DNA from: Flavobacteriales bacterium
GTDB lineage: Bacteria; Bacteroidota; Bacteroidia; UBA10329
Length of the DNA stretch: 64,000 nt
Direction: 5' to 3'
Assembly: GCA_016124845.1 (NCBI GenBank)
Contig: WGMW01000009.1
Coordinates: 85,624 to 149,623, forward strand
Shown piece by piece: positions 1-8,476 of this stretch. Below the pieces are notes generated by a model. It saw only the letters and a list, made by a program, of their open reading frames with translations, was not told where the DNA came from and did no database searches. Every line of letters starts with the position of its first letter. The stretch's first letter is position 1. The position numbers and the translations under genes were made by a program.

Positions 1-287
1 TCCAATGCGCGATGCATCGCCACGAAACTTCCTTTCAGAATGTTTATCTGATCGATCTCTTCATTGGAAACGATTCCGACCGCCCAGGCCAAAGCTTTGG
101 CCTCCACTTCGGGTCTGAGCAACTCTCGTTTTGCTTCGGTGATCTTCTTGCTGTCATCCAAACCTTCAATCGGGTTTTTGGGGTCGAGGATGACGGCAGC
201 GGCAACCACAGGTCCTGCCAAACAGCCGCGGCCTGCTTCATCGCAGCCTGCTTCGAGGAGTTCGGTTTGATAGGAGTTAATTAGCAT
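1..287 (-). CDS. rnhB: Ribonuclease HII, partial (C-terminus beyond window edge)
   Basis: This enzyme cleaves the RNA strand of RNA-DNA hybrids and removes misincorporated ribonucleotides, in the cytoplasm. Reading leftward from the ATG at 285-287, the protein begins [14 protein letters not shown] and then shows the RNase HII signature [18 protein letters not shown], containing the first catalytic Asp-Glu pair, followed by the conserved LDDSKK segment. About 95 codons are visible; the gene runs off the left edge with no stop, so the later catalytic Asp residues cannot be checked. The family is usually about 200 residues. The start fits the family N-terminus, and a palindromic repeat lies immediately upstream. 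Confidence 0.93.
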   Translation of the reverse strand, partial: MLINSYQTELLEAGCDEAGRGCLAGPVVAAAVILDPKNPIEGLDDSKKITEAKRELLRPEVEAKALAWAVGIVSNEEIDQINILKGSFVAMHRAL

Positions 288-290
288 GAT

Positions 291-383
291 TTAACCGCAA
301 AGACGCGGAGAAGGCGCAAAGTGCGCTGAGATTAAAAATAGTTCTTTGTGTCCTTTGCGAAAACTTTGCGCCTCTGCGGTTAA
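291..383. repeat. Palindromic repeat, CCGCAAAGACGCGGAG type
   Basis: The left arm starts TTAACCGCAAAGACGCGGAG and the right arm ends CTTTGCGCCTCTGCGGTTAA, with an A/T-rich middle. The arms are imperfect inverted copies, so the unit can fold into a long hairpin. It fills the space between the rnhB start and the kynureninase stop, and the kynureninase TAA (380-382) lies inside the right arm. Related units occur at 20358-20447, 59238-59317 and 61066-61168. Confidence 0.75.
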
Positions 384-1642
384 CATAAGTGCCTTCTTAG
401 AACATCCGCAAACGTCCAAACATCTTCAAACGAATTGTAGAGCGGAACGGGCGCCAAGCGGATCACATTCGGTTCGCGGTAATCGGTAATGATGCCTTCA
501 TCCAAAAGAGCTTGGTGTAATTTTTTTGCTTCGCGATCGACATAAAGTGAAAGCTGACAACCGCGCTGGTCAGGGTTTCTTGGCGTAATGATGCGAACAT
601 CTTCCGAGTTCAATTCATCTATCAGAAATTCCAGATAACCTGTGAGTTTCAAACTCTTTCCGCGCAGCTTCTCCATGCCCACTTCTGCATGAACATCAAG
701 CGCAGCTTTGTGTACCGCCATTCCAAAAACTGGAACGTTACTCAACTGCCAACCTCTGGCCCCTTCGGCCGGAACAAAACCCGGTTCCATTCTAAAACGC
801 GAATCAGGATCATTTCCCCACCAACCTGCAAAGCGATAAAGTTTTGGGTTGTTGCAATGCCGCTCGTGAACGAAAACCCCAGAAACATTTCCTGGCCCAG
901 AATTCAAGTATTTGTAACTACACCAACAGGCAAAATCCACATCCCAATCGTGCAGTTGCAATGGAATATTTCCAGCACCGTGGGCTAAGTCGAATCCAAC
1001 AACAGCACCGACCTTATGCCCTGCTTCGGTTATCGTTTTCATATCGAAAACCTGTCCCGTGTAGTAGTTCACACCACCGAACATGACCAACGCCAACTCA
1101 TCGCCCGTTTCGTCAATGGCCTTCAGAATATCTTCTTCGCGGATAAGGTCTTCACCATCGCGCGGAGCGATCTCAATAATGGCTTCTTCAGGCTCATAAC
1201 CATGGAATCTCACCTGACTTTCCAATGCGTACTGATCGCTCGGAAATGCTTTCGCTTCGCAGATGATCTTGTAGCGCTTGCCTCTCGGAACGTAAAATGA
1301 GACCATCAACAGATGAAGGTTCACCGTCAGACCGTTCATCACAGTTACTTCTTTGGGTTGCGCACCGACCAGTTTGCTCAATTGTTCTGGAAAAATATCC
1401 TGGTAACTGAACCATGGCGTTTTGGCGTGGAAGTGTCCTTCTACGGCAAACTCGGCCCAATCATCCAACTCCTGATTAACGAAATCCTTAGCGGTTTTCG
1501 GTTCCAAACCCAACGAATTGCCACAGAAATAGGTGGCCGCCTTTCCGTTCAGTTTCGGATGATGAAAACGGTTGCGGTATTCCTTCAGCGGGTCTTCCGC
1601 ATCCAGCTGCTGCGCAAAGCTTTTTGAATTTTCGAACTGCAT
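380..1642 (-). CDS. kynU: Kynureninase
   Basis: A PLP-dependent hydrolase of tryptophan catabolism that cleaves kynurenine to anthranilate and alanine, or 3-hydroxykynurenine to 3-hydroxyanthranilate. The 420-residue product has the family features: N-terminal YFCGNSLGL, the active-site segment MNGLTVNLH, GFDLAHGAGN with the PLP-ring Asp, and WCSYKYLNSGPG with the PLP lysine. The length matches the family when translation starts at the ATG at 1642 (MQFENSKSF). An in-frame extension to 1810 gives a poorly supported prefix and would overlap the divergent lipoprotein gene. The stop codon lies in a palindromic repeat. No other kynurenine pathway gene is in view. Confidence 0.93.
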   Translation of the reverse strand: MQFENSKSFAQQLDAEDPLKEYRNRFHHPKLNGKAATYFCGNSLGLEPKTAKDFVNQELDDWAEFAVEGHFHAKTPWFSYQDIFPEQLSKLVGAQPKEVTVMNGLTVNLHLLMVSFYVPRGKRYKIICEAKAFPSDQYALESQVRFHGYEPEEAIIEIAPRDGEDLIREEDILKAIDETGDELALVMFGGVNYYTGQVFDMKTITEAGHKVGAVVGFDLAHGAGNIPLQLHDWDVDFACWCSYKYLNSGPGNVSGVFVHERHCNNPKLYRFAGWWGNDPDSRFRMEPGFVPAEGARGWQLSNVPVFGMAVHKAALDVHAEVGMEKLRGKSLKLTGYLEFLIDELNSEDVRIITPRNPDQRGCQLSLYVDREAKKLHQALLDEGIITDYREPNVIRLAPVPLYNSFEDVWTFADVLRRHLC

Positions 1643-1718
1643 GCGGCAAATGTCGCTATTTAGGTGAATGCCCCGAATATGACCCGATAGGGCTATTTCC
1701 TCTCGCATTGCATGTCGG

Positions 1719-1726
1719 TAGTTTTG
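1719..1726 (+). promoter_or_regulatory. Bacteroidetes -7 box (TAGTTTTG) before the first Cys-rich lipoprotein
   Basis: The sequence matches the Bacteroidetes -7 consensus TAnnTTTG and ends only 4 nt before the ATG at 1731, so transcription would begin at or just inside the start codon. The -33 region is not clear. Inferred from the motif alone. Confidence 0.35.
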
Positions 1727-1730
1727 AATC

Positions 1731-2462
1731 ATGAGATCAAACCCCTTCCTTTCCGTTCTTGGAGTGGCCTTTTCGGTCGCCATTCTTTCGTCTGGTTGCC
1801 TTTTTAGCAAGAAGGATAAACCGAAGTGTGATAATACCTGTCAGTTCGCTTATGATGGCGTGTGTGATGATGGCGGGCCCAACTCCAGTTACTCAGTATG
1901 CGATTGCGGAACAGACTGCTCTGACTGCGGCAACCGAACAGAAATTGAGTGTGAAACAGGTTCAAGCTCCTCAAGCAGTAGTTCTTCAAGTTCGGGAGGA
2001 AGCTCTTCGAGCAGTTCCAGCGGTGGGTCTTCCAGCTCCAGCTCAAGCGGTTCAAGTTCGGGAGGAAGCTCATCAAGTTCAAGTTCAGGAGGTGCGTTCA
2101 CAGGTGCCTACATGAACAGTGCTTCCTATTACTTTCCGAATGTCAACAACTGTGACGCTGGCGGTTCAGTCAATGGTAGTGATGCAATGATTACCGTCAT
2201 GTACGATTTAGATAGCGGATCTGGTGCATTGGACCCAAGCAATATTCAAGTTCACAGCACTTTTGCATTCAGTAATGGAACCACCATCAATCAATCAAGC
2301 GGCCATGTATTTGATGTAACGTCAAGCAGCTTCGTATTACGAGATTGCCTTTTGTTTGATGATGCCAGCTATGTAAACATCGACTTCAGACTTTGGTCGG
2401 GAAGCACCCCTGTATCAAACACCAAAAGCATTACCGTTTACAGACCTTCTGGAGGGAATTAA
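1731..2462 (+). CDS. Cys-rich lipoprotein with Ser/Gly linker
   Basis: A predicted lipoprotein of 243 residues: hydrophobic signal with lipobox LSSGC (Cys near residue 23), then a compact Cys-rich module (about residues 33-75) with the pattern C.NTC..A.DG.CDDGGPNS...CDCGTDC.DCG, then a linker of about 45 residues made almost only of Ser and Gly, then a C-terminal domain of about 120 residues that looks beta-rich. The Ser codons are mixed (TCA, TCC, TCT, TCG, AGC, AGT). Function is unknown. The Cys module and linker recur in the next gene 1 nt downstream, so the two are tandem paralogues in one transcript. Likely surface or periplasmic. Confidence 0.8.
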   Translation: MRSNPFLSVLGVAFSVAILSSGCLFSKKDKPKCDNTCQFAYDGVCDDGGPNSSYSVCDCGTDCSDCGNRTEIECETGSSSSSSSSSSSGGSSSSSSSGGSSSSSSSGSSSGGSSSSSSSGGAFTGAYMNSASYYFPNVNNCDAGGSVNGSDAMITVMYDLDSGSGALDPSNIQVHSTFAFSNGTTINQSSGHVFDVTSSSFVLRDCLLFDDASYVNIDFRLWSGSTPVSNTKSITVYRPSGGN

Positions 2463-2463
2463 T

Positions 2464-3828
2464 ATGAACACATCAATAGCATTCAGAATAACCATAGTAC
2501 TTCCCCTGTTGGGCATTTCCCTGATCACGCTGCAAGGTTGTTTCAAGGATAAGAACGCCACACAGGAAGTCTGCAACAACACCTGTCAGTACGCCTACGA
2601 TGGCGAATGCGATGATGGCGGTCCCAATTCGCTTACATCGCTATGCGATTGTGGGACAGATTGCGCAGACTGCGGAACACGGGAAAAGTCTGACAATGAT
2701 TGCTTGGACGGAAGCTCTTCAAGTAGTTCGAGTTCATCCAGCGGTAGTAGTTCTTCCAGCTCTGGCGGGGGTTATAGTATTTCGGATCTGAACGGCTTTT
2801 GGACCTCTCCTTCGGGCGCGATCGATGGCAATGACTGGTTTCTGTACCTGTGTGACAACGGACTTTTCGTTTTCAAAGAGTACAATCCGGTCGGAGAACT
2901 ACAGTTCAACCAGAACGGAAACTGGTCGGTCTCCGGGTCTAACCTTTACCTTACCGGTTCCAATAATTGGACATTCACGGTTCAAAGTTTGAACACCGTA
3001 GATGGAATTCTCGTCCTGTCAACCAATGGCCATCAGTCCACGTTCACGCTTGGTGGTCTGGACCCATGCCAAACAACGGGGTCTTCAAGCAGTTCAAGTG
3101 GTAGTTCCAGCGGTGGTTCGTCCAGTTCCAGTTCTTCGGGCGGGCCTGTTTCCTGCGGTTCATCTGTTACTGATATTGATGGCAACACGTATCAGGTGGT
3201 TCAGATCGGAAACCAATGTTGGATGAAGTCGAATCTCCGCACGAAACACTTCAGAGATGGCTCGGCCATTCCCGAAGGAAGCCCCTGTAATATTGTTGGA
3301 GAGAACGCGTGGGCCGGTTTCGCTGGCGCCTATTGGTGCTATCCCGGTTGTGATGCATCCAACCTCTCAAGAGATGGGCTGCTCTACACCGCACAGGTAA
3401 TGACCGATGCGAGAGGAATATGTCCGAACGGTTGGCATGTGCCCACACGCACCGAATACAAGGAGCTGATAGACTATATAGATAACGGCACGGTCGGAAC
3501 GGTTTCGTGGAACATCGCCATACCGAAACTCAAGGCCACAAGCGGTTGGTATGGAGAGGATATAGGCGGTGGCACGGGAACCTATTATAATAATGGAACA
3601 AACAGCACCGGTTTTACCGCTTATCCGGCAACGCAGGTTACGGATTACGGAGTTGGAAGCGATGGGCTGCACGGTTATTGGCACCTCATAGATGACATAA
3701 ATGCCGGCAATATGGGCACGTTGCATATGGAGGCGGTTCCTCAGTGGCTGCTTAACGGCAGTAATTACACGGAGGGAAGCTTTGAACAGGCGGGTGAAAC
3801 GGCAAGTTGCCGTTGTGTAAAAGACTGA
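2464..3828 (+). CDS. Cys-rich lipoprotein with FISUMP-type C-terminal domain
   Basis: 454 residues. Signal and lipobox-like LQGCF, a Cys-rich module matching the preceding protein (TCQYAYDGECDDGGPNS, CDCGTDCADCG), a Ser/Gly linker, a lipocalin-like middle domain of about 110 residues, a second Ser/Gly linker (about residues 205-228), and a C-terminal domain with DIDGNTYQVVQIGNQCWMKS, LRT and CPNGWHVPTRTEY. That last domain is the Fibrobacter succinogenes major paralogous (FISUMP) domain found in many secreted Bacteroidetes proteins, of unknown activity. The start ATG follows the previous stop by 1 nt. The modular layout suggests a cell-surface protein; the ligand is unknown. Confidence 0.82.
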   Translation: MNTSIAFRITIVLPLLGISLITLQGCFKDKNATQEVCNNTCQYAYDGECDDGGPNSLTSLCDCGTDCADCGTREKSDNDCLDGSSSSSSSSSSGSSSSSSGGGYSISDLNGFWTSPSGAIDGNDWFLYLCDNGLFVFKEYNPVGELQFNQNGNWSVSGSNLYLTGSNNWTFTVQSLNTVDGILVLSTNGHQSTFTLGGLDPCQTTGSSSSSSGSSSGGSSSSSSSGGPVSCGSSVTDIDGNTYQVVQIGNQCWMKSNLRTKHFRDGSAIPEGSPCNIVGENAWAGFAGAYWCYPGCDASNLSRDGLLYTAQVMTDARGICPNGWHVPTRTEYKELIDYIDNGTVGTVSWNIAIPKLKATSGWYGEDIGGGTGTYYNNGTNSTGFTAYPATQVTDYGVGSDGLHGYWHLIDDINAGNMGTLHMEAVPQWLLNGSNYTEGSFEQAGETASCRCVKD

Positions 3829-3832
3829 CCGC

Positions 3833-4846
3833 GTGCGTGAGATACTTGTTCGGCTGCTTGCCAACGCCATGCTCATTTGGAGCTTCGCCTGCTTCTATTT
3901 TTTCAATGGCTATTACAGCAACTTTCTGAATGCCGATGCCAAGAACACCATCTTGGTGTTGGCCATTCTGCTTTCGGTCATCAGCTTGGTGGAAGCGTTT
4001 TTTCTCGCAAAGCGGAAACGACTGAACCATGGGTTGAAACTGTGGCTATCGCTGAAACAGCTTTGGAGTTCCCTCCGAACAATGGTGCAGCAACCCGAAA
4101 AGGGATTCAAACTGGGTTTCTCCGCCAAGCGGAATCTGCTGTTCGCGTTGGTGAAGTTCTTCTTCACGCCCATCATGATCAAATTCGTGGTGGGGAATTT
4201 CAACGCCATCCAATTCAAGTTGAATTTCTTCGCTTCGCATGAAATGGATTGGTTCTCCATGCAGTTCTTCAACGACCATTTTTACGGCTTGGCGTTGGCC
4301 GCCATTTTTATGATCGACACCGCGTTTTTCGCCTTCGGTTATCTGTTTGAGGCCCGTTGGCTGAAGAACAGAATCCGTTCGGTTGACACCACTTTTTTCG
4401 GTTGGCTGGTGGCGTTGGCCTGCTATCCGCCATTTACCGATTCGGTTGCCAAATGGGCTCCGTGGCATACCAACGATTATGCTTGGTTTGGGTCTACTGA
4501 ACTGACCTTTGCCGTTCGAATTCTCCTTTTGACATTACTTGTGGGATATGTGGCCGCCACGGTTTCACTCGGCACCAAATGTTCCAATCTCACCAATCGG
4601 GGAATTGTGACCAAAGGCGCGTATGCCATTGTTCGGCACCCTGCGTATTTCTGCAAGAACCTCTTCTGGTGGATCGTGCTTATTCCTGCCATTTTCAATA
4701 ACCCTTGGGCAATTCTGGGAATGGTCTTTTGGACGCTGATCTATTTTTTCCGCGCCATTACCGAAGAACGCCACCTCGTCAAAGACCCTGATTACCGAGC
4801 CTATTGCGCGAAAGTGAAATGGCGTTTTGTGCCAGGATTGATCTAA
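3833..4846 (+). CDS. Polytopic membrane protein with isoprenylcysteine-methyltransferase-like C-terminus
   Basis: A 337-residue membrane protein with about seven hydrophobic segments. The C-terminal third has the ICMT/phospholipid methyltransferase-like pattern: GAYAIVRHPAYFCKNLFWW, then EERHL, DPDYRAYCAKVKWRFVPGL. In that superfamily these residues bind S-adenosylmethionine, so an S- or lipid-directed methyltransferase is plausible, but the substrate cannot be read from sequence. The start is a GTG 4 nt after the FISUMP lipoprotein stop, suggesting co-transcription with both lipoproteins. It converges on the 4861-8342 operon with 14 nt between stops. Confidence 0.7.
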   Translation: MREILVRLLANAMLIWSFACFYFFNGYYSNFLNADAKNTILVLAILLSVISLVEAFFLAKRKRLNHGLKLWLSLKQLWSSLRTMVQQPEKGFKLGFSAKRNLLFALVKFFFTPIMIKFVVGNFNAIQFKLNFFASHEMDWFSMQFFNDHFYGLALAAIFMIDTAFFAFGYLFEARWLKNRIRSVDTTFFGWLVALACYPPFTDSVAKWAPWHTNDYAWFGSTELTFAVRILLLTLLVGYVAATVSLGTKCSNLTNRGIVTKGAYAIVRHPAYFCKNLFWWIVLIPAIFNNPWAILGMVFWTLIYFFRAITEERHLVKDPDYRAYCAKVKWRFVPGLI

Positions 4847-4860
4847 ATCTTGTAGAAGGA

Positions 4861-6267
4861 TTACTGTGGTGTGCAGTAATACGTATCCTCGGCATCTGAG
4901 ATGATCAGCGAATTCTCCGTCAGCGTAAGGATGTGAAGTTTGGCATCTTCCGCCAGCGCAGGGTCGCCCGTCCACGGACATGAATCGTAAAATCCGATCG
5001 TGTACCCATTTTCAATCATGGTTCCATTACAGTTCTGTCCAGAATCCCACAGCACAAAATTCCCGTCATGGTCCGAATCATCATAGATCGAGTTGGCATA
5101 GCAGATGCATTGGCCCGTAGTGCTGAATTCGATCACCACATAATACGAAGCACTATCGAGCAGATCGGTCTGCCAAGGCCCCCATTGAACCAGTTTGTCA
5201 ACCACGGTCATATCGCCAATGGTTGCATAACCCGTTCCTGCACAGCCGTTGCTATCAACAGCCGTTACTGCGTAAGTACCTTCATCACTTACCTGAATGC
5301 TATTGTATGTGTTTCCTGTGCCTGTTTGGCCTGTACTCCAGAAGAACTCATACGGACCGTACGTGCCTCCCTGCGCCAATGCCACGAGCGTATTACCTGG
5401 ATCGACACCAACAGTAACCGACACTCGATTGGTGAGACACGGATTTTGAGGAAGTGCTGGATTCGGTTCTACTTGGTTTGTCGTGTTGTTGTTCGGGGTA
5501 TTGTTGGGTACAGGAACGTTCTGCGGATCCAACTCCGAGGCATTGGCAGATGACATTGCAGCAATGGTCGCACCAACTGCCGCAACAGCAACTACCGTGG
5601 TCACGCTAACAGCCGTAACCGCTGCTGCTACTGCACCGACAGCTGTTCCTACGATGCTCGTTCCCACAATTGCTCCCGTGGCTACGGCAACTTCGGCCAC
5701 GCCAACGCCAATTCCAAGACTCACCAATCCATCAACAAAACCATCCGATTGCGCTTGTTTCTGCGCCACATAAACAGAGCCTGCTCCTGCATTTCCCATG
5801 CTCAGGTAACATTCTCCAGAATAGTACAGGTCACTTTCCCCCGTGCTCCAATTATAGTTGTAATGATTCAAGATCATGCTCGTATCCCCCGCAGGGAAAT
5901 CGAATGTGACCAGAAGGTTCAGTCTCTCCCCGTTCACCTCAAAAACCGCTCTGTCAAAGTTTTTGGTGACGGGGTCGAGGATGAAATTGACCACCGTGTC
6001 GGAAGCAGTTCGGGCTACGCGAATGCTACTCACATCCTTCGGGGAGCCATCAGCATTGAAAGTCCCGTAGAAATCGACCGTGGTTCCCGCATCCGAATCG
6101 ATCACTTCCGCCTGAAGACCGTTGGCCGTTGCGTTCGGTTCTCCTGTCTGGTTGGTGAAAACCGTTATCTGAGGCGGTGTGCTGCCATTCGGAGTCTCAT
6201 CCTTCTTGCAGCCATTGGTAGAAACGAGCAGCGCAACGGCAAGCATGGAAAGTCGTAGTCGATTCAT
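4861..6267 (-). CDS. Lipoprotein with glycine-zipper segment and SprB-type repeat
   Basis: A 468-residue predicted lipoprotein (signal, then STNGCKKDE). After an N-terminal domain there is a 60-residue stretch of Gly, Ala, Val and Thr (about residues 190-245) that looks like a glycine-zipper or membrane-inserting segment, then an Asn/Pro-rich linker, then a module with GTYGPYEFFWSTGQTG and DEGTYAVTAVDSNGCAG resembling SprB repeats of Bacteroidetes adhesins. The ATG at 6267 gives a normal signal peptide; the earlier in-frame TTG is less likely. It is the last gene of a four-gene operon. Probable surface-exposed protein; function unknown. Confidence 0.72.
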   Translation of the reverse strand: MNRLRLSMLAVALLVSTNGCKKDETPNGSTPPQITVFTNQTGEPNATANGLQAEVIDSDAGTTVDFYGTFNADGSPKDVSSIRVARTASDTVVNFILDPVTKNFDRAVFEVNGERLNLLVTFDFPAGDTSMILNHYNYNWSTGESDLYYSGECYLSMGNAGAGSVYVAQKQAQSDGFVDGLVSLGIGVGVAEVAVATGAIVGTSIVGTAVGAVAAAVTAVSVTTVVAVAAVGATIAAMSSANASELDPQNVPVPNNTPNNNTTNQVEPNPALPQNPCLTNRVSVTVGVDPGNTLVALAQGGTYGPYEFFWSTGQTGTGNTYNSIQVSDEGTYAVTAVDSNGCAGTGYATIGDMTVVDKLVQWGPWQTDLLDSASYYVVIEFSTTGQCICYANSIYDDSDHDGNFVLWDSGQNCNGTMIENGYTIGFYDSCPWTGDPALAEDAKLHILTLTENSLIISDAEDTYYCTPQ

Positions 6268-6278
6268 TTGGGCAAGGT

Positions 6279-7094
6279 TCAAAAATTATACGAAAAGCTC
6301 ACCCCGAAACCAGGGTTCGATCTCACGTTCACTCCGCTGTAATGCGTGTCATTCAACAGAACGGGAGACAATCTGGCCGTTCCGTTTGCCAGCAAGTTTG
6401 CGCGTTTCTTGTATTTGGCCGAGGAACCCATGACGGCCGCACCGGCTATCAACATGGCCGTTCCTCCGACAACACAGATGGCACCCGCCACCCGAAAGGC
6501 AGTTGCCTGAGCGGAGTAATCAACAACCGAGGTCGTATTGAGGTCATCGTAATACACTCCTCTGGAAAATAGAACGACTCCAGGAACTATCAGAACGGCA
6601 CCGACACCCAATACCACAGCTCCTTTGATGATCTTCTTCTTGTAAAGGCTGCGGTTCTCCGCCTCGGTCCTGCCCCATTTGTCCACGTTGGTCGGTGTGG
6701 TGGCTACTGGCTCATCGGTCACTTGAACCCCGCTGCTCAAACCACCTCCCGAACTGGAAGGTGCGGTCTCTGTTGTTCCCGCATCTTGCGTGGTGTATTC
6801 TTCCGCTGGCGCGATGGGCTGTTCCTGCTGTGCGGGTTCGGGAGCAGCAGAGGCGGTGATCATTTCCTTGGTTCCGTTGGCATATTTGATCATAAACAGT
6901 TCCGATTTGAGTGTGGAGAAGGTAGGACCCTCCAGATTGTCCATGCGCTTGTACTTCACTTCGGAAGAGGTCACTTCGGTGATCTTCACATCGGTTTCAT
7001 CGCCACTGAGAAAGAACAAACGGTCTTGCGCCAACGATTGCGAAACACTCAATATGGCAATGCTTAGAAAGAGGATGATGTTTTTCATGTTCAT
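6279..7094 (-). CDS. Secreted/membrane protein with shared GDE-YKR N-terminal domain (copy 2)
   Basis: 271 residues: signal peptide (cleavage near SLAQ), then a domain of about 60 residues with LSGDETDVKITEVTSSEVKYKR, DNLEGPTF and IKYANGTKE, then a low-complexity Pro/Gln/Thr/Ser region, then two hydrophobic segments (about residues 155-175 and 200-225). The N-terminal domain is nearly the same as in the next upstream gene (7098-7940) and resembles a domain common in exported Bacteroidetes proteins of unknown function. The spacing of 3 nt to its upstream neighbour and 11 nt to its downstream one indicates an operon. Confidence 0.72.
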   Translation of the reverse strand: MNMKNIILFLSIAILSVSQSLAQDRLFFLSGDETDVKITEVTSSEVKYKRMDNLEGPTFSTLKSELFMIKYANGTKEMITASAAPEPAQQEQPIAPAEEYTTQDAGTTETAPSSSGGGLSSGVQVTDEPVATTPTNVDKWGRTEAENRSLYKKKIIKGAVVLGVGAVLIVPGVVLFSRGVYYDDLNTTSVVDYSAQATAFRVAGAICVVGGTAMLIAGAAVMGSSAKYKKRANLLANGTARLSPVLLNDTHYSGVNVRSNPGFGVSFSYNF

Positions 7095-7097
7095 GAT

Positions 7098-7940
7098 TTA
7101 GTCGATGCCGAAGGCGTAAAATTTGTGCATGATGTAAAAGCCGTATTCATTCGGAGGCAATGCCGATTTTGGAATGATCTCGTACACACCATCATCCAAT
7201 CGCTTTATATCGAACTGGATGTCGTTGCCCGAAACGTGTTCTGAACTTGCACCGCCCCACGAACCCGTGGTTTTGGTGGAAGGCATGTGACGGTCTTTGG
7301 CAGGATCCCTTCTTCCACGCGCCAATAGGTCGAAACGCACCAGACGTATGTAATCCATCGGGTCGAGACCAGGCGCAAACTTCACCACAAAATTGAATCC
7401 GCCATTGGAGCTGAGCCGAACGGTAGAACGGTCGCCACGCATCATCCAAGAAGAACTGCTGCTGGCGTAGAAAGGCGCTGCCACGGTAGATGTTTTGATC
7501 TCAGGTTTTCCCTTTTCCAACTGAATGAGCTTGCCCGTTGCCTGATCGAGCACATAGGGTTGGTTATTGAAATAGTTGCCATCTGCTTTGAACGTGGCCG
7601 CGTTGAACGGTCCGCTCGATGTAGGTGGAGCAGCTGACGAAGTGGTATTGGAATAGCTCGGGGCCGAAGCCGGGGCAGCCGCAACAGCTGGCGCAGCACC
7701 CGGTTTGGTCATCACCTCGCTCTGTCCGTTGGCATACTTCACTTTGAAAACCTTGTTGCGCTCGATCACAAACACAGGTCCATCCAAGTTGTCCATGCGC
7801 TTGTACTTGAGTTCGGATGACGAGATCTCGGTGAGTTTGGCCTCAACCTCATCGCCATTGAGCATGTAGATCACATCCTGCGAAAAGGCGGCATTGCCAA
7901 CGATCAGATTAATCGCCAGAAGGAAAAAGAGCTGTTTCAT
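7098..7940 (-). CDS. Exported protein with shared GDE-YKR N-terminal domain (copy 1)
   Basis: 280 residues. Signal peptide, then the same domain as the following gene: MLNGDEVEAKLTEISSSELK, YKRMDNLDGPVFVI, KVKYANGQSEVM. An Ala/Pro/Ser-rich spacer (about residues 80-115) leads to a C-terminal domain with GNYFNNQPYVLDQATGKL and a long beta-rich region ending MHKFYAFGID. I do not recognise the C-terminal domain. The shared N-terminus with a different C-terminus in a 3-nt-spaced neighbour points to a common structural or targeting role in the envelope. Likely periplasmic or outer-membrane associated. Confidence 0.7.
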   Translation of the reverse strand: MKQLFFLLAINLIVGNAAFSQDVIYMLNGDEVEAKLTEISSSELKYKRMDNLDGPVFVIERNKVFKVKYANGQSEVMTKPGAAPAVAAAPASAPSYSNTTSSAAPPTSSGPFNAATFKADGNYFNNQPYVLDQATGKLIQLEKGKPEIKTSTVAAPFYASSSSSWMMRGDRSTVRLSSNGGFNFVVKFAPGLDPMDYIRLVRFDLLARGRRDPAKDRHMPSTKTTGSWGGASSEHVSGNDIQFDIKRLDDGVYEIIPKSALPPNEYGFYIMHKFYAFGID

Positions 7941-7943
7941 GCT

Positions 7944-8342
7944 TTATCTTTTGGTGAATGAATAGCCATAGAAAATGATGACCTGCGTGTCTTTGCTTAC
8001 AATGGTGGATTCGGCCGGAGGCGCGGTCTGCTGTATGGAACTGCATACCATCAGCGCAGAACCGCTGGGATCGTATGTCACGGTCAGCAGACCCGTCTTC
8101 TCATCCACCGCCCAATCGAACGGCAGCACATTCAAACACGAGGAACCGACCTCGCATTCCTCATTCACGTGCAATTGTCCCGTGTTATCGTTATCGAAGA
8201 TCATCGTACCGAATTCGTCACAATAGTTGTTGACATCCCAAGAACCCGTCATGTGCTCTTTCAGCACGTCTTTCTTTTTGAGGCATCCCGATTGGCCGAT
8301 CAGCAACGCTGAGAGAAATAGAATGGAAAATACTCTTCGCAT
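7944..8342 (-). CDS. Small lipocalin-like lipoprotein
   Basis: 132 residues with a signal peptide and lipobox-like GQSGCLKKKD. The mature part begins with a GSWDVNNYCDEFGTMIFD segment, the usual opening of lipocalin-like domains in Bacteroidetes, and ends in beta-strand-like segments (LLTVTYD, QVIIFYGYSF). It is the first gene of the operon 8342-4861 and lies divergently from the response regulator. Function unknown. Confidence 0.7.
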   Translation of the reverse strand: MRRVFSILFLSALLIGQSGCLKKKDVLKEHMTGSWDVNNYCDEFGTMIFDNDNTGQLHVNEECEVGSSCLNVLPFDWAVDEKTGLLTVTYDPSGSALMVCSSIQQTAPPAESTIVSKDTQVIIFYGYSFTKR

Positions 8343-8476
8343 GGTAGTTTGTTAAATTGTCAATGCATTTGCAGAGCGCAAGTTTTCAAGACCTGCTTAT
8401 CGAAACAATGGCCCTTTCGGGTCATATTTCCTTGCGAAAAGAGCATCTTTGGAACCATCCATCTGAAACAGTTCGG

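Noticed and set aside
12..284. Plus-strand open frames at the left edge
   Set aside because: They are antisense to the partial RNase HII gene, whose signature motifs are clear on the minus strand.
1889..2101. Minus-strand frame rich in Glu, Leu and Pro
   Set aside because: It is the antisense reading of the Ser/Gly linker of the Cys-rich lipoprotein.
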